64,000 bases of DNA, taken from the NCBI RefSeq assembly GCF_002902965.1, contig NZ_CP026107.1, positions 124,001 to 188,000 of the forward strand, in the 5' to 3' direction. This document shows, piece by piece, positions 18,268 through 26,228 of the stretch; positions within the stretch are counted from its first letter, which is position 1, and each line of letters begins with the position of its first letter. Made by a program: the position numbers and the translations under genes. The notes under the pieces were generated by a model. It was not told where the DNA came from, ran no database searches, and worked only from the letters and a program-made list of their open reading frames with translations. The stretch is from Paraburkholderia hospita (GTDB taxonomy: Bacteria; Pseudomonadota; Gammaproteobacteria; Burkholderiales; Burkholderiaceae).

Positions 18268-19234
18268 TTTCGATTCAGCGAAAGCCAAATTATCGGCGCA
18301 AATAGAGAAAGCTGAAGACAGCAAGAAAAGCGGTCTTCAAGCATGGTTATTGTACATCGATGTTAAAAAAGACCGCGATCAAGGTTTTGGTACGCTCTTA
18401 AAATTTGCCGCCGACAATCCCGCGGACGCTTCCGTTCAGTCTCTTACAATGTCGTTTCTAACATGGGAAGAGCATTACGCGGATGCAATCGCGCTCCATT
18501 CTAGGCTTAGTTCAGAAATTGCAGCAGACTCACGTGTGGTAAAGGCACTCGCAGAATGCCACGTTGCCTCGGCGCATCCTCAAGAAGCGATCGGGCTTCT
18601 GACCAGCCAGAAAAATGCCGAAAACCCTGAATTTGCGTTGATGGTCGCGGACATCTATAAAACCGACGGGAAATTCGATGAAGCGATGGACGTGCTGCAC
18701 AAGGCGCTTGAACTGCAACCTTCTCACGAGCGGATGCGCTTTCACTTTGCATTACTGGCAATAGAAAAAAATAAATATGAAATTTCGTTTTATTTACTCT
18801 CATCGTTGAAATATGATTTTCCGAAAAATTCCGAGTATTGGGGATATTTTGGCAACGCCTGTCTTGGCTTGGAACTATACGACTTAGCCTTAGCTGCCTA
18901 CAAGCAGGCAGATGAATTGGCAAAAGGAGAGGCAAGCTGGATAGCTGGAAATATCGGAAATCTGCTGACCAACAAAGGCTTACCGACCGAGGCAATCTTG
19001 CATTTAAAGCGTGCTATGAAAATAGACGAAAACTCGCAATACGCCTTTGACCGCATGGCGAGCGCACTGAAGAAAAAGGAAGAAGAAGAAAAGCTTGCGC
19101 AAAAGAAGAAACTAGAAGGAAAGCTGCTCTTTCAAGAATATGAAAGTGAACGCGAAAAAGTGCGCGCAAATGCCTTAGCGTTAAGTCAAGGCTTGTCCGC
19201 ACTTTTAATGGGAGCGTCAACACCCAACCAATAA
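18233..19234 (+). CDS. TPR-repeat protein, likely second half of a TIR-TPR protein
   Basis: 333 residues if started at the TTG at 18233. The body is a tetratricopeptide-like superhelix (for example ADIYKTDGKFDEAMDVLHKALELQP, NIGNLLTNKGLPTEAILHLKRAMKIDE), ending in a charged coiled coil (KKKEEEEKLAQKKKLEGKL) and ALALSQGLSALLMG. There is no ribosome site before the TTG, and the frame is open upstream of it (RKKESLESWFYHFY), so it reads like a continuation of the TIR-like protein with one extra A. 17 of 60 bases at 18781-18840 are G or C, strongly unlike the flanks. Role likely sensing or partner binding; inference only. Confidence 0.75.
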   Translation: MESWFYHFYTDDFDSAKAKLSAQIEKAEDSKKSGLQAWLLYIDVKKDRDQGFGTLLKFAADNPADASVQSLTMSFLTWEEHYADAIALHSRLSSEIAADSRVVKALAECHVASAHPQEAIGLLTSQKNAENPEFALMVADIYKTDGKFDEAMDVLHKALELQPSHERMRFHFALLAIEKNKYEISFYLLSSLKYDFPKNSEYWGYFGNACLGLELYDLALAAYKQADELAKGEASWIAGNIGNLLTNKGLPTEAILHLKRAMKIDENSQYAFDRMASALKKKEEEEKLAQKKKLEGKLLFQEYESEREKVRANALALSQGLSALLMGASTPNQ

Positions 19235-19831
19235 AGATTCTGAATGGGGGACTCTTTCAACGGGAGTCACCCTATTCGACAGTCGCAAGGGTCATTGATC
19301 TGTGCTGGATTGGGAAAGTAAAGGGAACTGTTTTCCAAGCTCTGTCAGAGGCGGTCGCCCGGCCACCTAAATTTATGCGCTCTAAAACCACCAGCGTCGC
19401 TCATTATATGGTCCTAATTGGGAGTCGGCTGAGTGACTCAAACGGGTCGAGAGTACGCTTTCGCTTGTAGTGAACGCTGACGTTCGCCGCCGCCGTAGTG
19501 CGAACGTCGGCAAAGCGACTCGTTGCCGCCTGACGGACGCGATACCTGAAGGTCAGGTATGGCCGACACGCTTCCATCGGGTAACCGACAGGTTCCGAAG
19601 TGAATCGGCCAGTTGAACGACGGCTTTCTGAGTTGCGCGAAAGGCAACTATTGGCCGCATCGAGGCAGTGCCCTCTGTAATTTGCCCGCTGCAAACCGGC
19701 CATTGAGCGAAGCCGGATGAAACCTCGGTAAGCCTAACTGGAAGACGACCTCGACCGGCCACAACCGGTCATTCGACATCGACGTTTAGATCGCCGACAA
19801 TTGGTGGGAAAGCAAAACTATCGAGGAAGCG
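19235..19831. other. Intergenic, degenerate repeat-like sequence
   Basis: 597 bases. A stem GACTC/GAGTC flanked by GGG/CCC (about 19243-19269) just after the TPR gene may act as a terminator. The rest carries GGCCAGTT, GGCCATTGAG and ACCGGTCATTCG words of the kind that recur across 11-32 kb. No convincing gene. Confidence 0.5.
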
Positions 19832-20146
19832 ATGCGATTGTGGGCGAAGGCTAACTCTCAGGAATTGCCGGACATAGAGTCGGTCCTGATCCTTGGGCTG
19901 ACGGATGGTGTTTTGCTCATTCGTTACTTCTCGTTTGCGAAGCGCCAAGTTGAAGGCGATCACTGGTACTCGACTGTGACCGAGGCCAAGCGCGATGCTG
20001 AGGAAGTCTTTGGCGTTCGACCGACTGCGTGGTTGGCGATGACCGATGAGAAAGATGAACTGTACCAACTGAGCGTGATGTCGACCGCCGGTTATACCTT
20101 CGATGCCGAAAATGCTGAATGGGTCAGATCGGACTCTAGCGATTAA
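19832..20146 (+). CDS. Hypothetical acidic protein, 104 aa
   Basis: Small soluble protein with a probable alpha/beta fold (SVLILGLTDGVLLIRYFSF, then EAKRDAEEVFGVRPTAWLAM). GAGG lies five bases before the ATG. Net acidic, no signal peptide. One of several short stand-alone genes in this region that resemble orphan immunity genes in size and charge. Family not recognised. Confidence 0.5.
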   Translation: MRLWAKANSQELPDIESVLILGLTDGVLLIRYFSFAKRQVEGDHWYSTVTEAKRDAEEVFGVRPTAWLAMTDEKDELYQLSVMSTAGYTFDAENAEWVRSDSSD

Positions 20147-20253
20147 TCCCCGAAATCCGGGGCATCGAAATAGGCAAAAATTAGCAACATATGTCCCTTC
20201 GATGCTGCAGCGAAGGCCGACGACAACTAGCGTCGATTTGACGATCTCCTCAG

Positions 20254-20580
20254 ATGGCAAGCGTTCACGACTACGGTACAAGCTGGCGAAAAATTGAAGA
20301 ATACCTTCGCGAAGCGAGGGCCAACCTTTCAGAAAATGCAGAGGGAGTCTGTGCCGACGAACTTGACGAGTTCGAAGCGTACTTAAGTCACAACGAATTC
20401 GAGTTAGCTTTAGATGCGATTGAGGCGGCGTTCGAGAAAGGCGATCAGGCCAATTGGCGGGTTCTTGAATTTATGGGTATGGCAGCTTTGAGCATGCAGT
20501 TGCTTGATAGGCAGCAACGGTATGATGAACGACTGACACGGGTGCGCGGTTGGACATACAAAACCGTCGTGCCACAATAG
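20254..20580 (+). CDS. Hypothetical acidic helical protein, 108 aa
   Basis: Strongly acidic and helical (KIEEYLREARANLSENAEG, DELDEFEAYLSHNEFELAL, DAIEAAFEKGDQANWRVLE), no signal peptide or membrane segment. The LSHNEFELALDAIEAA stretch recalls short proteins found beside polymorphic toxins. It follows the previous small gene by 107 bases and ends 62 bases before the second copy of the 82-bp repeat. Ribosome site weak. Family not identified. Confidence 0.5.
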   Translation: MASVHDYGTSWRKIEEYLREARANLSENAEGVCADELDEFEAYLSHNEFELALDAIEAAFEKGDQANWRVLEFMGMAALSMQLLDRQQRYDERLTRVRGWTYKTVVPQ

Positions 20581-20642
20581 ATCGCGTCAATTTGAATGTC
20601 CGCTATGTACCGGCCCGGCCGACCGCTCCGGGTCGGGAGTAC

Positions 20643-20724
20643 CGTTGACGACCGGCCAGTTTCGGGGAGCGAAATACCAATAACCGCTTTGCGGCGATGA
20701 GTTCGAAGCACGGATGGACTCAGG
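20643..20724 (-). repeat. 82-bp dispersed repeat, copy 2 (inverted)
   Basis: Reverse complement of 12751-12832 with two differences. The two copies face each other across about 7.8 kb that includes the insertion sequence and the TIR-like/TPR genes. Confidence 0.85.
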
Positions 20725-20796
20725 ACGACCCGTAAGGGACACTCGGTTTTTCTGGAAGCGGACCGTCAAACTCCCGCCAATGAACACGCCACCGAT

Positions 20797-21087
20797 CTAC
20801 ATTTCGGCGTCGTGCACCTCGCGACCAAGGGCAAGACTCAGTCTTGCACACAAGACGGTGAGCCACCCAATCCATATCGGCGTTTCGACTTCGCCGCAGA
20901 ACTGGATACCTCCTGGCTCGACTGAGGCCCATATGTGCCTGGCATCACCCTCCCGCCCGTACCAAGCCGGCCCGTCCTTATCGCCTATCCAGCCATCCAT
21001 CGACCTGTAGACAGCCCCAACCTTGGCCCATTCTTGCTCCGAAATGTCGTGCCGAACATTCAGCGTGATTTCTTGATTCAAGAGCAT
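20797..21087 (-). CDS. Hypothetical protein, 96 aa
   Basis: Single-domain soluble protein with a strand-rich core (PAWYGREGDARHIWASVEP, GIQFCGEVETPIWIGW) and an acidic C-terminus (ALGREVHDAE). GGAG precedes the ATG at 21087. No signal peptide. Size, lack of operon partners and setting fit an orphan immunity-type gene, but I recognise no named family. Confidence 0.5.
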   Translation of the reverse strand: MLLNQEITLNVRHDISEQEWAKVGAVYRSMDGWIGDKDGPAWYGREGDARHIWASVEPGGIQFCGEVETPIWIGWLTVLCARLSLALGREVHDAEM

Positions 21088-21804
21088 AGCTCCATGTTGT
21101 TCAATGCCTTGTTTACAAATGATAGCAATCGATTGTTAGCGATCTTGGCTGCCGTGTCGACTGACCACTCCCCGCCGATTGAGTGAGGTCGCCAACGGCC
21201 GATAACCGGCATTCAAGTCCTCAAGATGTGAATTTCGCTGACTGACCGGTTTGGGCAGCGCTGTCTGTCCGGAGTGGGTCGGTCTCTGCCCGACGCAACC
21301 TGTCTTATGCTGAAACAGCAGGGGCGCATCGAGCCGTGTTCGGGCTAAAAAGCATAATTCGTTTTGAAGGGGCGTCGGTTGTACTCAAGCCGGCCATTCG
21401 ATTCGGAGGGTCGCTTCTCGATACTCAATCACACGGCGTGGCATTGCGGACTGCAGTGGGGATGCCGGCCGCTGAAACGCAGCTAGGTGTCCTGGCATAG
21501 TGCACGGCCCATCCAACACGAGTTCCGACCGTCAGGGATTTGCACTCGCCAGAACTTTCGCCAGAGATAGGAGGGCGATGCCGTGTCACTAGTTGAGTGT
21601 GTGAGGGGGTAATCCAGCAGCCCGGGTGTGGTCGCAGAGTTTCACGTCGAACGTAAAAAATCCAAGCTCGACATGGGCACAACATCTCGTTTTCAGCAAT
21701 CAGGCGGGAGTGGGCACAATTACTTCGTCCGCATGCGGTCGGTGCTGCGTGGCACGTCACGCAGCAGGTAATATAATTCCTTTTCCCGGTGTCGCGGAGG
21801 TCAC
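21088..21804. other. Intergenic region, no gene seen
   Basis: 717 bases. Words such as GGCCGATAACCGGCATTC and GCCGGCCATTCGATTC resemble those in other gaps of this region. No frame shows family-like sequence. A GGAGG ribosome site at 21796-21800 serves the next gene. Confidence 0.5.
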
Positions 21805-22722
21805 TTGGACCGACTTGAAGCTATGGCGATGTTGTTGTGTGCTGTCGAGAAAGGAAGTCTGTCTGCCGCTGCGCGGAACTTGCAGATTCCTGTCAGTACG
21901 CTAACGCGAAGCGTGAATGACCTCGAAGAATTAATTGGAACAAAACTCCTCGTTCGAACGACACGAAAACTGACCCTAACTGAGCCGGGAGCCGAATACG
22001 TTTCGGCGGCACGCCGAATTCTTGAGCAAGTGGATGAACAGGAGCGGCACGCCGCTGGTGAGTTCATAGCGCCACGCGGCGAGCTGGTCGTGACAACACC
22101 GGTTCAGGTGGCGCGTTTGCGGGTTCTACCAGTTATCAGCCAGTTTCTTGAGTTTCATCCTGACATTCGGATCAAGCTGCTTCAGTCGGATCGGAACGTC
22201 GACCTGGTCGATGCTCGCGCCGACGTTGCTGTGCGTATCGGCAGGCTCCGCGACAGCAGCATGATAGCGACGCAAGTGGGCTCGTTGCGCGTAGTCTGCG
22301 TAGCAAGCCCGGCTTTCTTGAAGAAGCATGGCACGCCGCAGTCGCCCAAAGATCTCCACGCGACTCCATGTGTGGTGTTCGATAGCCCATACCTTTCTCC
22401 GTGGCGCTTTCGTGGTAATGCGAAAGGCCATACCGCTACGTTGGAGTTAGTGCCACGACTGTTGGTGTCGTCTCCTGATGCAGCAGCGGATGCGGCTATT
22501 GAAAGTGTAGGAGCGACCATGCTATTGGAGCACGATGTCGCGAATGCTGTGAAAGCCCGGCAGCTGACGTGCATCCTGAGAGAGTTCGAGGTCGAACCTG
22601 TGCCAGTGCATCTCGTTCATGTGTCCAGAAACATGATGGCACTTAAAGTGCGCCGGTTTATAGATTTCGCTGTGCCGAAGTTACGGGAAGCTCTGTCTGA
22701 CCTTGGCCAGATGGACAGATAA
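21805..22722 (+). CDS. LysR-family transcriptional regulator
   Basis: 305-residue DNA-binding regulator with the N-terminal winged helix (LEAMAMLLCAVEKGSLSAAA, STLTRSVNDLEELIGTKLL) and a C-terminal periplasmic-binding-like effector domain. It starts with TTG, chosen because GGAGG lies four bases upstream and the first residues (MDRLEAM) align with the usual LysR start. It converges with the SDR gene and resembles the other LysR gene bounding this cluster, so it may control the SDR or the neighbouring operon. Confidence 0.9.
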   Translation: MDRLEAMAMLLCAVEKGSLSAAARNLQIPVSTLTRSVNDLEELIGTKLLVRTTRKLTLTEPGAEYVSAARRILEQVDEQERHAAGEFIAPRGELVVTTPVQVARLRVLPVISQFLEFHPDIRIKLLQSDRNVDLVDARADVAVRIGRLRDSSMIATQVGSLRVVCVASPAFLKKHGTPQSPKDLHATPCVVFDSPYLSPWRFRGNAKGHTATLELVPRLLVSSPDAAADAAIESVGATMLLEHDVANAVKARQLTCILREFEVEPVPVHLVHVSRNMMALKVRRFIDFAVPKLREALSDLGQMDR

Positions 22723-22775
22723 GACAGAGCGCTTCCGATAAAGCCATGTGCGAGCGCTTGAGGAGACGTCTATCC

Positions 22776-23522
22776 TCAGAACTCTGTCAAACCACCATCG
22801 ACGACCAGTTCGGAGCCTGTGGTGTACGAGGAGTCGTCACTGGCGAGATAGAGCACAGCATGTGCGAGCTCTTTCGGCTCCCCGAACCGCTTCAGGCCGA
22901 TCTGCTCCTGTAGCCCGGCTGCGACGTCCGAAAGTTGAGCTTCACTGAGTCCCATCTTTCCGTAGAACGGCGTAGCGATTGCGCCCGGGCTGACCGCGTT
23001 GACGCGGATTCCTCGCGGTGCCAGTTCGGCGCCAAGTGTCCGCACAAGAGAGCGGGCAGCTGCCTTCGTCGCTGCGAGTACGGAAAGACCGGGCTTGCCC
23101 ATCGCAGTGAGGAACGAAGTCGTCACGATGATGCTGCCACCCTTGCGAACGTGCGGTGCCGTCTTCTGGATCGTGAAGAATGTGCCTGCGAAGTTCAGTG
23201 CAACGTTGTCGTGGAAGTATTCAGGCGTGACAGCTTCGAGCGGCGCCACGGTGCTTGCACCGGCGTTGGCGAAAACGACATCGAGATGACCGAACTTCGA
23301 CACCGTCTCCTGGACTGCGCGCTCGATATCGGCAACCTTTCGTACGTCAGCCTGCACGAGCAGCACGTCGCTGCCCAGTTCGTCGCCGGCTGCCTTCAAT
23401 CGTTCAGCATTCACGCCGACGATAGCCACTTTTGCGCCTTCCGCCACGAAGAGTTTTGCGCTTTCCAGGCCGATGCCCGATGTGCCGCCCGTCACGAATG
23501 CAACCTTGTTTTTCAGCTTCAT
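22776..23522 (-). CDS. Short-chain dehydrogenase/reductase lacking the catalytic Tyr
   Basis: 248-residue Rossmann-fold oxidoreductase. Cofactor motif TGGTSGIG near residue 13, NAG motif in VFANAGAS, and catalytic Ser in IIVTTSFLT are present. At the YxxxK position the sequence is SVLAATKAA, so the Tyr is Leu while Lys is retained; I checked the DNA and it reads CTC. AAAGGAGA lies 7 bases before the ATG at 23522. Either a divergent active enzyme or a non-catalytic member. It is separated from the next gene by 492 bases containing an inverted repeat. Confidence 0.88.
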   Translation of the reverse strand: MKLKNKVAFVTGGTSGIGLESAKLFVAEGAKVAIVGVNAERLKAAGDELGSDVLLVQADVRKVADIERAVQETVSKFGHLDVVFANAGASTVAPLEAVTPEYFHDNVALNFAGTFFTIQKTAPHVRKGGSIIVTTSFLTAMGKPGLSVLAATKAAARSLVRTLGAELAPRGIRVNAVSPGAIATPFYGKMGLSEAQLSDVAAGLQEQIGLKRFGEPKELAHAVLYLASDDSSYTTGSELVVDGGLTEF

Positions 23523-24014
23523 TTCAATCTCCTTTGAGAAATTTCGAAAGCAAACAGAGTAGGTCGTTGCTTTCCCTTTCCGCCCGGTTGAACCGCGAAC
23601 GGCCGTTAATGCTTTCGGCATGTCTTCGGACTCGTCAGGCGGCATAGGGGTCCACGCTACAAACATCCAGCAAGGCAACGTATATGCGCGAATCACAGAG
23701 TTTTTTCTTCCGTCTTCAAGCGATGCACGTTGTTGCATGTGACTAATCATGCCCGCTTCAAACGCAATCGAGAATCCACTGGATGAGCGCAACATCTAAC
23801 CGGAATTCGGTTAAATGACCCAAGCATGCGCAGGGACTGCGATGGTTGCAAATGCGCCAAAAAAAGCAAAAAGCTGGCTCAGTCCGTCGCGCTGAAGCGC
23901 GAGCACTGAGCCGGCAGTGAATTCTGCACGTGACGGGGCGTGGCAGCCTGTCAGGCAGACCGACCGCAGGGTGACGTGGGCCTTTTGGGCAGCCCACGGT
24001 CACCATCGTTACGA
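23523..24014. other. Intergenic region upstream of the SDR gene
   Basis: 492 bases with no convincing gene. It holds the SDR ribosome site and the TAACCG-N5-CGGTTA inverted repeat at 23797-23813. Confidence 0.5.
23797..23813. promoter_or_regulatory. Inverted repeat TAACCG-N5-CGGTTA, possible operator
   Basis: Perfect 6-base arms around GAATT, about 275 bases upstream of the SDR start. The size fits a dimeric helix-turn-helix regulator; which one is unknown. Confidence 0.35.
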
Positions 24015-24554
24015 TCAAACCGGAAGCGCTGGCGCAGCCGGAAAATCCACCGGAACCTGCGTGGTTCCATGCAGATAGTTGGTCACCGTTTTATCGCCGA
24101 TGAGCACGATGACATCCACGAGGTTCGCCTTTGCCCAGCCGGCCGCAAAGAAAGCGTCCACCAGTGCTGTGTCGGCATGGCCGCGGTTCAGGACGATATT
24201 ACGCGTCAGCCGTGCCAGTGCATCCAGTTTCGCGTCGAAGCTTGCCGTGCCCGCGCGGACCTCGAGGATCTGTTCATCCGTAAGCCCATTCATTTTGCCG
24301 ATGACCGTATGCGCTGCGAGGCAATACTCACACGCATTGACCTGACTGACGACAAGGTTCACAACTTCGCGCGCCTTGCCGACGATTGAACTCTTCGCGT
24401 TCTGGAATGCCAGGTAGTTGCCGAGCGCGTGTTCCGAATGAGCCAGCGTCGCATATAAATTGGGCACCATGCCAAGGCTACTCTTGAGCTTGTCGAATAT
24501 CGCCTGGTTAGCGGGGGAAACTTCTTCACGTGCGGGGACATTGATGGTCGTCAT
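24015..24554 (-). CDS. Carboxymuconolactone decarboxylase-family protein with CxxC (AhpD-like)
   Basis: 179-residue all-helical protein. The active-site signature CEYCLAAH (C75, C78, H82) matches the AhpD-type thiol peroxidase motif, so it may act as a disulfide reductase or peroxidase partner and not as a decarboxylase. I use the ATG at 24554, eight bases after AGGAG, over the ATG at 24560. It is the last of three - strand genes (hydrolase, DUF417, this) spaced by about 88 bases each. Confidence 0.88.
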   Translation of the reverse strand: MTTINVPAREEVSPANQAIFDKLKSSLGMVPNLYATLAHSEHALGNYLAFQNAKSSIVGKAREVVNLVVSQVNACEYCLAAHTVIGKMNGLTDEQILEVRAGTASFDAKLDALARLTRNIVLNRGHADTALVDAFFAAGWAKANLVDVIVLIGDKTVTNYLHGTTQVPVDFPAAPALPV

Positions 24555-24643
24555 GGTCATACTCCTTTTGCTTCGGTTGAGAAAATTGAAAGTGCATTTC
24601 AAATGCCGCGCGACGAACCGGATTGCACGGCGTCAGGAATCAG

Positions 24644-25150
24644 TCAACGTGTCTTCGCAAACAGGCGCGGTAACGACGTCACCAGAAGGTTGAGCGATGC
24701 CGCGAGAAGTACCAGATCCTTGAGCAGAAACTGACCTGGCAGCGCGGAAATTGCGGGGAAGCCACCAGCAGTTGCCTCAGCTACCCCCGGCGTTGTGACA
24801 AAGAAAGTCAACGTGATCAGGTATGTCATTGCCGACATCGCTGCGCCGAGCGCAGAGAGAACAGGAACGAATGCGCCGACGGCAAGTGCAACTGCCGTGG
24901 AAAGCTCCAGCGTACCGATCACATAGCTTGCACCCTGGATGCCGAATGCCACGTGCAGCCAGCTCATGATCGGGCTATTGGCGATGAACGGGGCAATGCC
25001 ATGCGCCTCGTAACTCGTAAACTTCATGCCGCCAAACCACAGGAACACGATAACCAGAGACCATCGCAATACGGCCTGCGATACGTATGCCCCTGAGGCT
25101 CGTTCGGCGACTGCGAACTCCGATAACGTCGATTGATTGGTCGTTGCCAT
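24644..25150 (-). CDS. DUF417-family membrane protein (YkgB/RclC-like)
   Basis: 168-residue inner-membrane protein with about four helices. The segment FLWFGGMKFTSYEAHGIAPF followed by IANSPIMSWL is characteristic of DUF417, which includes RclC of the reactive-chlorine response. ATG at 25150 chosen because GGAG lies seven bases upstream; an upstream extension would add unrelated sequence. Middle gene of the hydrolase, DUF417, CxxC protein group, suggesting a role in electrophile or oxidant stress; this is inference. Confidence 0.85.
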   Translation of the reverse strand: MATTNQSTLSEFAVAERASGAYVSQAVLRWSLVIVFLWFGGMKFTSYEAHGIAPFIANSPIMSWLHVAFGIQGASYVIGTLELSTAVALAVGAFVPVLSALGAAMSAMTYLITLTFFVTTPGVAEATAGGFPAISALPGQFLLKDLVLLAASLNLLVTSLPRLFAKTR

Positions 25151-25238
25151 GATGAAACTCCGTATAAAGAAAACAATCAGGAAAATGGTCTCCCACTCGC
25201 AACACATCCGAGGCTGCAATGCGAGTCGAAGATCTGGC

Positions 25239-26099
25239 TTAAGCGCTAAAGAACGACTTGATTTCTGCTGCAACCTGGCTTGAGTTTTCGTCGAGAACAA
25301 AATGCCCCGCATCGAGCCAGACGAGCTTCGCGTCCGGCAGATCGCCGAGATACGCTCTCGCGCCGCGTGGAATGAAGAACGGGTCGTTCTTTCCCCACAC
25401 GATCAACGTTTTCGGCTTGTGATCGCGGAATGCCTGCTGCCAGGTCGGGTAGAGCCCGATGTTCGATTTGTAGTTTTCGAGAAGATCGACCTGGTAATCC
25501 TGTACGCCTGGACGGTCGAGCAGCGCCTGGTCCAATAGCCAGTTATCCGGATTGATGGCCTCAGGATCTTTTGCACCGACCAGCCAGTGGTATCGGGTTC
25601 CTTCGAGGCTGACGAACTCGCGTGCCGGCTTTTCGGTCTCGGCAGTTCGTTGCTCCCACAACGGCAGCAGAACGTTCTTGGGTGCGTTGCCCACGCCTTC
25701 GATGTATGCGTTGGCATTCTGGATGATGAAGCCCCTCACGCGCTCCGGGCGCTGCGTGAAGAGACGAAAGCCCACGAGACCGCCGTAGTCCTGCATGTAG
25801 AGAATGTACGAGTCGAGTCCGAGTGCATCGATCAGCCCCGACACGTGAACGGTCAGATTGTCGAACGTATAGGTGAACTCGCTGCGCAGCGGCGCGTCGG
25901 AATGACCGAAGCCGATATAGTCGGGAGCGATCAGATGAAACCGGTCCGACAGTGCCGCCATAAGGCCACGGTACATCTGACTGCTGGTCGGCAGGCCGTG
26001 CAAAAGGAGAATCGTCGGTGACTTGCGGTCGCCCGCTTCCCGATAGAAAACCTTTCGACCGTTCACTTCTACTGCGCGATGGTATGTGCGCGTGTTCAT
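25239..26099 (-). CDS. Alpha/beta hydrolase with Asp nucleophile (haloalkane dehalogenase/epoxide hydrolase-like)
   Basis: 286-residue cytoplasmic hydrolase. Oxyanion HGLPTSS at 34-40; nucleophile elbow LYMQDYGG with Asp104 in place of Ser, as in dehalogenases and epoxide hydrolases; catalytic His near the C-terminus in DAGHFVLDE. GGAG lies seven bases before the ATG. First gene of a three-gene - strand unit and divergent from a LysR gene, with a 129-base shared promoter region that contains an inverted repeat. Substrate unknown. Confidence 0.88.
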   Translation of the reverse strand: MNTRTYHRAVEVNGRKVFYREAGDRKSPTILLLHGLPTSSQMYRGLMAALSDRFHLIAPDYIGFGHSDAPLRSEFTYTFDNLTVHVSGLIDALGLDSYILYMQDYGGLVGFRLFTQRPERVRGFIIQNANAYIEGVGNAPKNVLLPLWEQRTAETEKPAREFVSLEGTRYHWLVGAKDPEAINPDNWLLDQALLDRPGVQDYQVDLLENYKSNIGLYPTWQQAFRDHKPKTLIVWGKNDPFFIPRGARAYLGDLPDAKLVWLDAGHFVLDENSSQVAAEIKSFFSA

Positions 26100-26121
26100 T
26101 ATTGGCTCCGTGGAATGCATC

Positions 26122-26157
26122 GCTTTCGATTCGACCGCCTGTCGACGTCGTGAAAGC
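26122..26157. promoter_or_regulatory. Possible LysR operator between divergent genes
   Basis: GCTTTC (26122-26127) and GAAAGC (26152-26157) form an inverted repeat in the gap between the hydrolase and LysR starts, where LysR regulators usually bind. A second GAAAG...CTTTC pair lies closer to the LysR start (about 26200-26218). Confidence 0.35.
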
Positions 26158-26228
26158 ATTCTGTGCATTCCCGGAAAGCGGCGATAGACCGTAAAATGTG
26201 AAAGCGACCTCTCACTTTCTGGAAGGCC

